Shown: positions 33,578-46,488, counted from the first letter of the stretch. The stretch is 64,000 nucleotides of DNA from Buddleja alternifolia (GCA_019426215.1 CM033391.1:20386708-20450707); one strand, 5' to 3'. Notes: generated by a model not told the origin, from the letters alone. Translations and numbers: made by a program.

Positions 33578-36500
33578 TTAAGCGTTTAAATCGATCGTAC
33601 CTAATTCACTTCTCAGAGTGAGAAAACGTTGTTCGTTGAGCGCTTTGGTGAAGATATCTGCCAGTTGTTTGTCAGTTCCAATGAAATGCATGGAGATATC
33701 TTTCTTTTGAACATGGTCACGCAAGAAATGGTATCTAATGTCAATGTGTTTGGTTCTAGAATGAAGGACAGGATTTTGGGTCATAGCTAAAGTGCTTTGG
33801 TTATCACAATGGATTGGGGTAAGACCTAGGATTGTTCCATAATCTCTAAGTTGTTGCCTCATCCAAAGGATTTGTGCACAACAGCTTCCAGCAGCTACAT
33901 ATTCTGCCTCAGCGGTAGAAGTCGCTGTAGATTGTTGTTTCTTACTATGCCACGAAACTAGTCTATCTCCTAGAAATTGACATGTACCACTAGTACTTTT
34001 TCTATCTATTTTGCATCCTGCAAAATCTGCGTCTGAATAACCAATTAGTTCAAAAGGAGAATCCTGTGGATACCATAAGCCCACATTTTATGTGCCTTTT
34101 AGGTACTTAAGGATTTTCTTGGTAGCACTTAAGTGTGATTCTCTAGGGTCAGATTGAAAACGTGCACAGATGCATACCGAAAACATAATATCAGGTCTAC
34201 TAGCGGTAAGATAAAGAAGTGATCCAATAATACCCCTATAGTTAGTGATATCAATTTTCTTCCCACTTTCATCTTTATCTAACTTAAGCGTTTGGCTCAT
34301 TGGAATTTTTGAAGATGATGCATTTTCCATACCAAATTTCTTAATCATATCTCTAGTATACTTAGCTTGGTTTATAAATATTCCATTAGGGAGTTGTTTA
34401 ACTTGTAATCCTAAGAAAAAAGTTAATTCACCCATCATGCTTATTTGAAATTGTTCTTGCATCATTTTCGAAAATTTCTCACACAATCGCTTATTAGTAG
34501 AACCAAATATAATATCATCAACATAGATTTGGACTAAGAGAATATCTTCATTATGGGTAATTTTAAATAACGTTGTGTCAACGCTGCCTTTTGAAAAGCT
34601 TTTACCTATAAGGAAGATAGAGAGAGTGTCATACCATGCTCTTGGTGCTTGTTTAAGGCCATAGAGTGCCTTATCCAGTTTGTAGACCATACTTTTGCCA
34701 TGGTTGTTGATGAATCCTGGAGGTTGCTCCACATAGACTTCTTCTTGGAGTTTACCATTCAAGAATGCACTCTTCACGTCCATTTAATATACTGTGAACT
34801 TGTTGAATGCGGCAAACGCTAGGAACATTCTAATCGCTTCAAGACGGGCTACTGGGGCATAAGTCTCATCAAAGTCAATACCCTCTTATTGACAATAACC
34901 CTGAGCGACTAATCTAGCTTTGTTTCTTATAACAATGCCATCTTCGTCCATTTTGTTCCTAAAAACCCATCTAGTTCCAATGACTCCTTGGTGAGTTGGT
35001 CTTGGTACTAGCGTCCAAACCTTGCTTCTCTCAAATTGATTAAGCTCTTCTTGCATCGCTTCAACCCAACTTGAATCACTAAGCGCTTCATCCACTTTCT
35101 TTGGTTCCATTTGAGATAGAAAGCTTGCGAACATGGCCTCATTAATTGTAGCGGACCTAGTTCTAACAGGTGCTCCAATATCTCCAATTACTAGATCTGG
35201 TGGATGATCTCTAAGCCATTTTCGGTCTGGTTGGAACGGGTTGAGAGACTCTTGATTAGCAATCGCTTGATTCTCATTTGTCTCTTGCGCAGTCGCTTCA
35301 TCATTCACAGTTCCAATTTGCTCTTGATGATCATTCTCTTCATGATCATTAGCGATTCTGACTTCATCATTATTTGTAACCTCACGAGTAACCTTAGGAA
35401 AAGGCACAAAGATCTCATCATCCTCATTGTCACTATCATCTTCAAGATTAATTTGTGACGCTTGTTTGGCAAGATCTTCAATTCCTACATCATCAGGAAT
35501 AACCTTACTCGGCTCTTAGTTAGCATCATCAAACACAACATGAATGGATTCTTCAACCTTCGATTTAATCTTATTTAAGATGCGAAAACTCTTTCCATTC
35601 TTGGCATAGCCTAGAAAGATTCCCTCATCCGCTTTAGGATCAAAAGTCTTTAGGTTGTGGGATCGATTGTTATGAATGAAACATTTTGAACCTAAAATAT
35701 GAAAATATGAGACGTTAGGCTTACGTCCCTTCCACAACTCATATGGAGTCTTCTCATGTTGCTTGTTGATCATACACCGGTTCTGAGTGTAGCAAGCGGT
35801 GTTGATGGCTTCGGCCCAAAACCTTTGAGGCAGCTTGGATTCTGCTAGCATCGTCCTAGCGGCTTCTTTAAGCGTTCTGTTCCGTCGCTCAGCAACTCCA
35901 TTTTGTTGAGGTGTTCTAGGAGCAGAATACTCATGGAGTATTCCAAAGTCTGTACAAAACTTCTCAACAAATTGGTTAGAAAATTCAGTTCCTCTGTCGC
36001 TTCTAATTCTTATCACCGTCAGATCTTTTGAATTTTGCAGTTGACGGATTAGCGCTGTGAGCTTGACACTAGTTTCATCTTTGGTCGCTAGAAATTCTAC
36101 CCATTTATAGCGAGAGAAATCATCAACTATTACTAGTGAGTACTTTTTGCCACTAACACTCATGATTTGAATAGGTCCAAACAAATCTAAATGCAATAGT
36201 TCAAGAACTCTAGAAGTAGATAGACACGGTTTCTTTTTGAAAGATGACTTAACTTGTTTACCCATTTGACAAGCGTCACATAAGCGATTCTTTTGAAAGG
36301 AACCTTAAGGTAATCCCTCCACAAGATTTAGCGATATTAACTGAGAGATTGCCTTAAAGTTGAGATGATTCATTTTTCTATGCCATAACCAACCCAATTC
36401 ATTTTGACTTTTAGCAACAAAGCATGTGGGGTTGTTATCAAAAGTAGAATCCCAATCCACTAAATACACATTGTTTGTTCTTTTTCCTCTTAATTTAGTA

Positions 36501-36817
36501 GACTTAGTCTTAGCGTCGTTAACATAGCAGAAGTCGCTTGAGAATTTTACTTCAAAGCCTTTATCACAAAATTGACTAATGCTTAACAGGTTATGCTTAA
36601 GACCCTCAACGTAATATACATCACTGATCATGATGTTCCCCCTATGCATGATACCTATACCTTTGGTTTTACCTTTGGAGTTATCACCGAATATAACTTG
36701 AGGACCGTTGGCAGCTTGATAGTTGACTAGAAGATTTTTGGAACCAGTCATGTGTCTTGACGATCCACTATCAATGTACCAAACTGAAGTATCGGTGTTG
36801 GCTCTAGGTACCTGCAT
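33578..36817 (-). pseudogene. Sirevirus pol: protease, integrase, reverse transcriptase, RNase H, with stops
   Basis: Order: aspartic protease with WYIDSGSSRHMTG (36817 on), gag-pre-integrase HHCC finger (WLWHRKMNHLNFK, then CDACQMGKQ across a stop near 36304), integrase core with D (LLHLDLFGP), D (IRSDRGTEF) and E (NGVAERRNRTLKE), reverse transcriptase in two pieces (35407-34886 and 34783-34088; active site YVDDIIFGS), RNase H (34084-33578; GYSDADFAG, TAEAEYVAAG, ADIFTKAL). In-frame stops at about 36304, 34884, 34785 and 34086 break the frame; two look like C-to-T changes of glutamine codons. Catalytic residues are preserved, so decay is recent. Confidence 0.9.
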
Positions 36818-36830
36818 TTAAAGGATAGTT

Positions 36831-39047
36831 CTAATTCTTCTTAGGTACCCATGTTGTTTTGGGTCCTTCAATGTTAGTAACTTTGGTTTGAATTAAAACT
36901 TTAGGAACCCATATTTGCCTAGTCTTCATTGTGGGAATACTGGCCTTTTTGGGTTTCACATCGTGTTGTGTGTGCTTTTTGGGTGTGTAATAATATCCTC
37001 GATTATAATAGTAGTCATAATCATAGTCATAGTCATAATCCTCATAGTATCGATAATATGACCTTGACCGTCTCGGATATTGACGCTGGTATTTCCTTGG
37101 TGCTGGCTTGGGTTGCACTTTTGGTGCTGGACGCTTAGCGCTTGATTCACAGTGGTTACGTTTATCCTTAGCCTTTTGAGCGTTTGGATGAATCTTCCTT
37201 TGTGAATCATTTGCCTTTGTCTTTCCCTTGCCTGAGTCAGCTTTGGCTTTCTCATTTGGCCTCGTACCTTTGTCGCTTGGTTCATTCAGCGTTTGACTTG
37301 GTGAACTTTCTTCAACAAAGCGAACACCCTTTCCTTTGTTGTTTGCCGTAACATGAGATTTATTTGGTTGTTTACCGTATTTATTGCATCCTAAACCGGT
37401 TTTTTCACCAAATAATCTAGTTACCTCAGTCACATTATCCAAGTTTCTAGAAGCTTTTGATAATGATGAGACGAGCTGCTCTGATTTGGCAAGTCTAGCG
37501 ATCAGATCAGCTTCTCTTTTGACTATTATATCAAGATCATTTTTCAATTGAATAACTTCACTCTCAAGTGATTGGTTCTTTTCAATGCACTGTTGCTGAA
37601 CTCGCAACTCTGCTCTGAGCGTCACTTTATCTCTTGTGAGTGATGAGATAATATCGAGATCATTTTGATATATTTTGGTAGCTTCTTGACATTCATTGTT
37701 GTATTCTTTGACTTTGTCAAGTAATTCATCATAAGAAAGAGGAATTGATAATTTATTGGTTACCTCTGGTAGCGAATCGTCAGTCGCTTCATCATCTCTT
37801 TCCATAAGACAAATCAACGCTGAGTCGCTAGTAAGCTCATCATCACTGCTTTCATCTAATGATTCCAAGTCCTCTTCAGGTGCGAAGAATGGTTCAGATT
37901 CCGCTAGCAATCCCTGTTGGCGAAGGTTGCTCCTGAATTGGTTTCTATCCGCATCGTCTTGCCTTGAGGGCTTTGACACATTTGGATAAGGGCAATTCAC
38001 CTAGTAGTGCCCTGGTTTTCTGCAATTATAACACAAATTAGTTTTCATTTTCTGTTCAGTGGATAATCGCTTTGAGACTACTGGCGCTGAGATATTTTGA
38101 GTAGGAGACGGAGGCGCTTGGTATGGAACTGGTGCTACTGGTTGAGGTGTAGAGTATACTGGCGCTTGATACTGAGGCGCTGGAGCAGGGGGAGGAGTTT
38201 GAAATGACGTTTGTCCGATAGGATTTCTCTTTTCATATCTTAGAATTTTTTTAAATTTCTTGACCAATAAAGCCATTTTCTTTTCTTCATTTGATTCCGA
38301 GGTTTTAACCTCACTGACTACTTTACCCTTGCTTTTGGTTGTAATGATCAAAGCTCCTGATTCAGTCGCTGAAGTCGATGTGTCGCTGACTTCACCCAAT
38401 TCGAACTCAAATGCCTTTAATTCTGAAAAGACGTGCTCTGGAGTAAGAGTCTCCAATGTCTGTGATTCTCTCATAGCAACAGTCTTGATTAGATATTTGC
38501 TTGGAAGACTTCTGAAAATTTTGTTGACCATTTCCTTGTTGGTCAATTCCTTGTCTAATGACGCTAACTCTGTAACGAACAAAGTAAACCTTGCGTCCAA
38601 TTGATCTAGCGTCTCATTGGGCTGCATCTTGAAATGCTCAAATCTTTGCATGGCTATGGAAAGCTTATTCTCCTTCATTTGTGCTGATCCTTCACACACT
38701 ATAGCCAGCTTACCCCATATTTCTTTGGAGGTCTTACATTGCTTGATCTTGTTGAACAATGCATCGTTGTCTCCTAATGCTGAGTAAAGTGCACTTCGTC
38801 CAACATTATCTAGATTTGCTCTTTTTCAATCCTCAGGCGTCCATTCTAACTTAGGTTTCTCGACATACCCATCTAGAGTAGCCTCGGTTGCTTCAGGGGC
38901 TCGAGTTACAATTTTCATAATCTGAATGGGACCACCTGTAATTACATCACACATTTCACTATTGCATGAGCACAAGTAAGCAAATGCTTTAAGTTTCCAA
39001 GAATCATAATTTGACTCTACCAACTTAGGCATTTTGTTGAAAGCCAT
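36831..39047 (-). pseudogene. Sirevirus gag with CCHC zinc knuckle, broken
   Basis: Starts MAFNKMPKLVESNYDSWKLK (39047). A stop at 38826 separates this from the UBN2-type gag body (38823-38001), which ends in a zinc knuckle CYNCRKPGH. The final Cys of the C-x2-C-x4-H-x4-C pattern lies just beyond a TAG stop at about 38000. The next frame (38000-36831) holds a coiled coil (EVIQLKNDLDIIVKREADLI), a basic Lys/Pro/Gln region and a Tyr/Asp tract (about 36985-37065) before the frame ends at WVPKKN. Gag would form the particle and bind RNA. Three or more breaks make this copy non-functional. Confidence 0.85.
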
Positions 39048-39147
39048 AATGAGATATTTTTGGAGAGAAAGATTAAAGTGACTAGGTAAAAAAAATGGAT
39101 CTGAACAAGCAGTTATGCTCGGAAACGCTTAGGTTTCTAATTCAACC

Positions 39148-39159
39148 GCTCTGATACCA
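39148..39159 (-). other. tRNA-Met primer binding site of the Sirevirus
   Basis: Minus strand TGGTATCAGAGC, two bases after the 5' LTR end GACCACCA. Complementary to initiator tRNA-Met. Confidence 0.9.
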
Positions 39160-39161
39160 CT

Positions 39162-40667
39162 TGGTGGTCACAAGTGGCATACGAAAGGGTCTAGAAGGGG
39201 GGGGGGGGTTGAATAGACCCTGAAGTCTTTTTCGACTTCACAAATTTTCGTATCACTTTAGAAATTTGAACGCTTGGAAAGCTGAGCGCTTGGGTCAGAC
39301 GCTTCAGCGTAGTTAACTTAGACTTAGTGATTTCAACAGTTTACCAAAGTAGGGCAACGCTTAGATCGCTTAATCAGGGTTAGCACAGCGAAAATGATTT
39401 TTAGCGTTCTTTTAGTTAAATTAATCGCTTTGCAATTTTATTTGTCTTTTTCAGAATAATATAATGTGATGAATATAAGGCAATAAAATATAAATGACAC
39501 AATAATTTGTAAGGTTCACTGGGTGATGTAATCCCAGCTACGTCCTTCTTCTCCTTTTTCACTTGGAGGAATTTACTATGATGATTATCAAAGTATCACA
39601 CAGAAACTTCTACAAAATAGTAAAGGATGAAAATGATCTTGGGCTCCTTGATCACACAGACTTCAGCACCAATGAAGATCGTCTTCTTCAAGCTTCTCTC
39701 ACTCAGAAATACTGCCTGAAAGGTTTTCAACAACTTTTCTCACTCAGATGAAAGGTTGAGGTTTGTCACTAGGGTTTGTTTTTTTTTTTAGAGAAGATCA
39801 AACAACTTGGAATATCTCAGTTGGAATTTGAATTTCTTCTTAGGAAGATGTTTGAGATATTTGTGACTGTCTGGAATGTAGATAAAAACTTGAAAGGTTT
39901 TGGCTATGGGGTTTCTAAGCTTTTTCAGAAAGAATGTACGTAAGATGTTTGGCAATAATTTTCTCGTATATTCTTGTTTTTTTTTTATGGGTTTTCTGGA
40001 GCAAGGTATTTATAGGCAATTTCTTGGGATCTGTCCGTTGGACATATGAAGAAGCGTGCCTTTCACGTGGTGCGTGATCATACCTAAAGTCTGACATTCC
40101 TGAAAATTCCCTGAATCCGATTGGATGGGAGCAGCTAAAACTCTGAAATTTCTGACAGTCTGGTCAAAAGGTGGCTTGTCCACAAGTCATAGTAGCTTAT
40201 CACATTTAATGCTCTTATCAGGCATTTAATGCATTTGAATTTATTTCCCGTTGGAAATAAATGTCCGTTGAATGATTGTATTTAAGTCCTTCATGACTTG
40301 AGGATTTATTTCAGGTGAATCTTTCATCCATCGCTTGAGACAAATTGAGCGCTTGATCCATATATCCTGAACTGGGTTCCTTTAGCGTTTGACGGACGCT
40401 AAGGGACAAATCTTCATCTCTGGTTGACTTCAGACGCTGGTCTTCAACTTCTTCTCTAATAGACTCACCTAGAATTCTACTAACGATTTAGTTACTAAGA
40501 CTTAGTCTAAATCTACAAAGATAAAAATTACAAGCCTAAACAAAATTACAAACTTTCAAACGCTTAAACAATGATCTAAAGAAAACATAAACTTACATTT
40601 TATTTGGGGTCTAACAATGAATCCTATCTTGTCATCATCAAAACATCTAACATGAAATTTCCTAACA
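39162..40667 (-). repeat. 5' LTR of the Sirevirus
   Basis: 1506 bp, aligned end to end with 26622-28127; differences are about two dozen, mostly transitions. GATGT duplication follows at 40668-40672. TATAAATA at 40007-40014. Confidence 0.95.
40007..40014 (-). promoter_or_regulatory. TATA box in Sirevirus 5' LTR
   Basis: TATAAATA on the minus strand, about 850 bp from the primer site. The likely core promoter of the element. Confidence 0.65.
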
Positions 40668-40672
40668 GATGT

Positions 40673-40873
40673 TGTCGCCACAATTGATGTGGCTTTATTG
40701 AAGCCCCCTACTCTACCAGTTGAAGCTGTTCTTAGCGAGATTTCTCCCATAACTGTGCAGGAAGCCGGCCACTCCTTGGCCAGGCTGTTGGACACCCATC
40801 TGGACCTCTTGCTGAAAACCCTGCTGGTGCGGCAGAGAATGTGACCGAGAATGCTTCCGCCAATGCGGAGTGA
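40673..40873 (+). pseudogene. Gag-like gene 2, right fragment
   Basis: Continues the coding sense of 26341-26621 directly after the Sirevirus target site (VATIDVALLKPPTLPVEAVL). A frame shift in the middle leads to a C-terminal NPAGAAENVTENASANAE with a stop at 40871-40873. About 230 bp of 3' untranslated-like, T-rich sequence follows up to the copia A copy 2 LTR at 41103. Confidence 0.6.
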
Positions 40874-41142
40874 ATCTCAATTTTTTTGATTTAAAATAGT
40901 TATCTTATTTTGGTTAGGCTATGCTATAGCCTAGAAAACAATATTTTCATTTTGTAGTTTTTGTTTTGTTGCCTTTTGAGGCTTGGATGTTTTGTTTAGG
41001 ATGTTTTTCTTTTTCTATTATGGATGCTGATATCATGGATGTTTTGATCTAATTTTTACTGTATCTATTTATGTTGAGGTAGATTGAAAATGGATGTATG
41101 TGTGTTGGGATTTTAAAACATAAAAACGCAGCGAAAAGATAA

Positions 41143-42430
41143 GGCTATGTTTGGTTATGTTTTCAAGTCATATTTGGTCCAAAATTCCCGCCAAACAATG
41201 TTTGTTTCACACAATATTTCATCAAAAATACACAACTTTTTTCATCCAAAAAAATATAATCATTATTTTCATATTTCTCTCACTTTATCCCCTATCTCAT
41301 TCTCTCTCCTTTATTCTTTATACAAAAATTTTCTCTCTCCTCTTCATATCCACTATCTCTCTCTTCTCTCTCTATCCCCCTCTCCTCTTTCTCTCTCTCT
41401 CTTCTCTCTCCTCACTCTTTCTCTTTGAGCGTGTCTCTTTTTTTTTTTTTACAATGTTTTTTTGTAATGTTTTGTCATATCTTTGACCGTGTACCATTAA
41501 ACTTTAAAATAGAAAAAAGTTTGTTTGTTTGTAATTCTATCATGAGAAATAGTATTGATAAAACATAGATTAAAATTTGTGGAGTTTTCTAAAGTAAAAC
41601 TTTCAAATTTTGTTTTTCAAATTAGTTATAGTGAAAGTATTTGGATTTATATATATCTATATTTATATACATATATATGTTATTTGTACATATTATTTTA
41701 AAGTTTCACTTATTTTTTATGTGTGTGGATGTGTATAATTTATCTCATTGCTAAATTTGTGATTTGATTGTGTGTGTGGATCGAGAAATGCATGTGTGTT
41801 ACCCATATTTATATGTGTATGTTTTCTTAATGTATATTATGTGGAAAAAAAAAGGTCTTGGGACGGTCAAAGGCAATTTGACCACGGTCAACTCGGGTTT
41901 GACCGAGTCAACCATGTGGACAACGCGGATTTGACCGCGTGAATAGTGACTTGAAGCAAGGGTTTCTTATTTCGTGGTTTTGGTTTGGATTTGATAATTG
42001 ACTTGTAGTAGTAGTGACCTAATTATCTAAGAATAGGATTGTATTGTAATAATTTTTAAAATAAATTACTTATTAATATTTTTTTTATAAATTAAATAAA
42101 AAAAAGGAAAAAAAAGAAAAAGAAGAGGGTGGGGGGGGGAGACTGTTCATCGTCTTCCCCAATCTCCCCCAACCCCCCTCACACCCCTTTCCCAAGCGCA
42201 CACACGAACACACAGTTTGAGCGCACACACACACTGTTACACACACACAAACACACACACACACTATTACACGCACACACAAACACACAATTATACACAC
42301 AGAAACACACACACGCACACTGTTACACGCACTCTCACACACGCTGATACATATATATATATATATATATATATATGAATATGTATACTTTTCTTTTAAT
42401 TATATATCAACTTTTATTAACACTATTACT

Positions 42431-42478
<48 letters not shown>

Positions 42479-42847
42479 CTTTTCTTTTAATTTTATATAA
42501 ACTACTATTCCTACTATTACACATATATATATGTACACTAATATAGATATATATATACACACACACACACACACTACTATTACTTACATATAGATTTATC
42601 TATATAATAATTATTTTAATCTCAATATTATATTCTAATTTTTAATTATTGACAGACAAAAATTTACATGATTTGACAGCTACAGTAATTTATGTTCCCT
42701 CTGAAAACAAAACCAAACACTATCTCATCAAAAAATCACTCAAAAACCAACTCCCAAAACATAACCAAACATTATCCCATCAAAATTGCACGTGTCCCCA
42801 TAAAATTTTCACCAAAATACCATCGCAAAACATAACCAAACATAGCC
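41143..42847. mobile_element. Tourist/Harbinger-like non-autonomous element with perfect TIRs and TAA duplication
   Basis: 1705 bp with 21-bp perfect inverted repeats (GGCTATGTTTGGTTATGTTT plus one T at the left; its complement at the right) and TAA on both sides (41140-41142, 42848-42850), the usual PIF/Harbinger target. The motif AAAACATAACCAAACA is repeated inside the right end at 42756-42771 with a variant at 42705-42719. No transposase is encoded. The interior holds a CT-rich tract (41280-41430) and CA/TA microsatellites. Confidence 0.85.
42195..42575. repeat. CA/TA microsatellite cluster
   Basis: Alternating blocks of (CA)n (42195-42345 and 42556-42575), (TA)n (42349-42376, 42430-42446) and (TG)n (42446-42464). 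They lie inside the Tourist-like element and give rise to spurious Cys/Val-rich and His/Thr-rich open frames. Confidence 0.9.
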
Positions 42848-44460
42848 TAAATCTCCCATGTGGCTCATCTCAATTTCATATATTCATATATTCAAATTGT
42901 GTTTCGAATTCAATTACCTTACTTCGTGTATGTTGAATTCTGAACCAGCTTTTGCAATCCTTTCCTGAATAGAAAATTTGTCGTTGTCTCTAAATTGCCA
43001 CGCCGGAGTCAAAAAGCGAAAAATCCCTTCTTCTTCTTCCCTTGGAGGATTGCTAGAGAGAGAGAGGGTTGGAGAGTTTTTTACTTGGAGAGAAAGTTAT
43101 GACTTATTCACTTCTTATTTTTTCACTAAGTAGTATATTTATACTACAATAGAAAACAATAACCTAGGCAACTAAAACCTTTGGACGCCCACTTTAAGGC
43201 TTTGGAAGCCTTCGGGCTTTAATCCATTATATGCAATTTAATTAATTTAACTAATTAATGTTATTTATCCAATAAATAAATTAATTAAATAATTAATTAA
43301 ATCCATGTTAATTCTATAATTAATTTCCTCAAAGAAATTAATTAAGTCATTAACTTAATTAATTAATAAAATTATCTAATGATCAATTAATTAATTAATC
43401 AAGATATCCAATACCGAAAAATTCTCTCAAGTCTTTTCCATGATTTTTCCTTTTGCACTTCCTTTAAGCGCGACTCTTTAGGTTCGTCTCAAAAGGAAAT
43501 TGCGAGGAAACCAAAAGGATGTGAGTAACACCTAGCCAGTCATGTGGCTCACATCGTATTCCAATTGAGAACAAATGAATAGGATCATTCCTAACCTTAT
43601 ACGCTGTGAATACCGTACGAGTATAAACCTTTTATTCTTATATCTCAGTCAAGTGACAATCATGGTTTAGTCAAACTCAAATGACTTGATCCTATGCTTA
43701 GCTCATAATGAATCGAGGTTAATGAGTATACCTTCATGTCTAACATGAGTATCTCTTTATGCTTTGGCCAAAAACTTTTAACCTCACTCATTCATGATTG
43801 CGTAGGATATTTAGCCCATTCACTTTTGAGAGAATAAATCCCATTTTGCTAATCAGTTAAGAATGCTACTTGCCTATTGAGTCGCCCTTCGAGGTCGATC
43901 CCACCAAAGGGTGAATTGGATCTAACTACTCTAATGACAAACTTGATGTCACAAGTACATCTACAACTCAATTCCTCAGGTCTAAGGTTTACGCGTACCT
44001 TTCACAACTTATCAGTTTCATCATTAACTGTCAATGAATGAATACCCATGTGATGAAACCGATGCGAGCCGCGTTCGAACATATCAGTCCAATTGATATG
44101 TCTATGACATAAGTTCCCACTATCATTCCCATAGTGTTCGACTGGCACATTCTCTGTCAAAACTTACATCATACAAGTCTTTGTTTCAGTATTGATGACC
44201 AGTCAATACTCTCTTAGACTTGCGAACCCTATTTAGACAATAAGGATCAAACCCTTCTAGTGCCATTCTTCCTAACCCATAGGAAGTAGAAGGTTTTTCT
44301 TATTATCAAGGACTTTATGTTGTTTATTAACACCTTACAAAAGCCTATAAGAAAATAACAAGATAATGCCTTATATATAACGAAAAGATATTATTTAGTT
44401 ACAAGCCAATGCGCTATAAATCTATCCTCTTTATGGAATTTGAGGGCATACACTCTAACA

Positions 44461-44474
44461 ATCTCCCACTTGCA
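44461..44474 (-). other. Polypurine tract of copia A copy 2
   Basis: Minus strand TGCAAGTGGGAGAT, identical to copy 1 at 23124-23137. Confidence 0.8.
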
Positions 44475-44505
44475 CTCAATACCCTTTGCTATGGTATTTA
44501 ATACC

Positions 44506-46488
44506 TGATAAGAGGCATTTTTACGTGTTTTTAAGCCCCTTTGCGTTTATGTCTTAGGTTCATTTATCGCTTGATTCTTGCCACATGTGCGTTTAATTCG
44601 TGCATTAAGTGATTTCAGGTCTTAAATGGATACAATCAAAGAACGGGATGAAAAATGACGTATAAAACAAGTTTAGGCCAAATTGCTATGCACCCCTACG
44701 CCTAGGCGCCATCTTGCCCACGCCCGGGCGCCGTATCAGCACCACTTTCCACGTTCGAGCGTTTTTTCCGTATGTTTAGAGACCGAATTGGATGAAGTTT
44801 CCTTCTACAAAGTATTGATAAGAGGCATTTTTACGTGTTTTTAAGCCCCTTTGCGTTTATGTCTTAGGTTCATTTATCGCTTGATTCTTGCCACATGTGC
44901 GTTTAATTCGTGCATTAAGTGATTTCAGGTCTTAAATGGATACAATCAAAGAACGGGATGAAAAATGACGTATAAAACAAGTTTAGGCCAAATTGCTATG
45001 CACCCCTACGCCTAGGCGCCATCTTGCCCACGCCCGGGCGCCGTATCAGCACCACTTTCCACGTTCGAGCGTTTTTTCCGTATATTTAGAGACCGAATTG
45101 GATGAAGTTTCCTTCTACAAAGTTGTAGAACTATGTGTTAGCTTCAAATGAGGACTTGAATCATCCAAATCGGAGTTTTGTGGAGAGAGTTATGAAGGAA
45201 ATACAAATACTGCGCCAGACAGAGGCAAATACTCCCAACATTCTGATTTGGGCGCCCGAGCGCCATAAATCCCGCGCCTAGGCGTGGCCACATCCGAGAT
45301 TTGATTCCTTTCAGCCAAAAGATCATCATTTGATGGGGGAATGGAACATTTAAAGCCAAGAGGTCATCACATGTATGGGGGGGATGTCATAAGTATGTTT
45401 TTTTACTAGATCTACTTTTGGGAATTTTATACTACTCACTTTAAGAGTAGTGGAGGGGACACTAGGGGGGACATACACATGAGGAGCTGATTTGTGGTGG
45501 TCTTCTTAAGGATCCTAGGGGGCAATTGACCGAGGACATCTTGGAGGAGGAGGGGAGAGAGAGGCATTGGATCCATCACTTTTCACTCATCATCATTAAT
45601 CACCATTTTCTTCATCACTTTTGGAGGGCAACAAAGAGAGAGGAGCTAAGGATTGAAGATCAAGAGCAAAGATCCATCATCAATCAATTGAGGGAGTTTT
45701 AATTATTTGCATTTACATGTTTATTTCCATGAGTATGTATATGCTTGTATTAGATTTTCTTAAGGCTTTGATGAGAGGCTAATATTGTAGAACTAAGGCC
45801 ATGTGAAGGCCAAATTTATGAATCAATATATGTGAAGTTGCTCTTTGTATTAATTCTCCTATTGCTTTGTGTGTTAATTCTATGCTTTTATTCCAATCAT
45901 GTGTTTGATCACCATATGCTTGCTATCTTGCCTAATCTAGTTCTTCGAGAGAAAATAGATTAGGGTGCAAGAGAATTAACACATCATCCGAAACAAATGA
46001 GGGATTGCCCTAGAAATAGGTAAAGATTCCCGGGTGTTGTTAGCCGGATTCGTTCGGGGAAGCTCTAGAACGTTAATGCGTGATTTTTGATTAGATTCTC
46101 GGATAGACATATTTAGAGAACCGTCAATTAATCATAGGATTATTATGTGCCGAGACATCGGGTAATAGTTAATTTAGGAGTTTCCACCAAAGCAATAGGA
46201 GTCTAATAATTCGAAGAGTAGCTCATATATATTGACGAGTAGATTCGGTTGTAGCATGTGCCTTAGTCATTTTATCATACGTGAGATTAAATCTATAGTA
46301 CGTTTCTCTTTGGTTCGTTAATTGCTTAATCTTTTTCTTGCACTTTACTTTAATTGTCTTATCTTTTATCGAAAATCATGAACTAGAATTCAAGTCCTTG
46401 TGGTTCGACAACCCGGACTTTTTGTCCACTTATTACTACACACGTCTAGTGCACTTGCTATCATAGCACGTTAGCTTTTAGCGTGTCA
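44506..46488 (+). repeat. Solo LTR of the tRNA-Asp-primed family, with internal duplication
   Basis: Starts TGATAAGAGGCATTTTTACG and ends TTTAGCGTGTCA, the same ends as the LTRs at 16376-21648 but in the opposite orientation. Exact ATACC duplication at 44501-44505 and 46489-46493. The first 310 bp (44506-44815) are repeated in tandem at 44816-45125 almost without change; the rest is single copy. It is more diverged from the 16-21 kb LTRs than those are from each other. It interrupts copia A copy 2 between polypurine tract and RNase H. Confidence 0.92.

Larger units (their letters stand above)
26622..40667 (-). mobile_element. Complete Sirevirus-like Ty1/copia retrotransposon with spliced env-like gene
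   Basis: 14,046 bp with 1506-bp LTRs at both ends and an exact GATGT duplication (26617-26621 and 40668-40672). Orientation is minus: primer site at 39148-39159, gag, protease, integrase, reverse transcriptase, RNase H, then a long extra gene region, then polypurine tract at 28128-28141. The order integrase before reverse transcriptase is diagnostic for copia; the large extra gene after RNase H, long size and zinc-knuckle gag indicate the Sirevirus (SIRE/Maximus) group. The LTRs differ at about two dozen positions by eye, mostly transitions. gag-pol carries several stops. Confidence 0.92.
41103..44460 (-). repeat. Family A copia LTR copy 2, split by a Tourist-like element
   Basis: Minus strand starts TGTTAGAGTGTATGCCC (44460) and ends TCCCAACA (41103). 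About 1.65 kb after removing 41143-42847 and the duplicated TAA. It shares the block ACTCTTTAGGTTCGTCTC with copy 1. A TATA-like palindromic stretch lies near 43131-43150. Confidence 0.85.

Noticed and set aside
42085..42347. Cys/Val-rich and His/Thr-rich ORFs
   Set aside because: Translations of CA/TG microsatellites in two strands.
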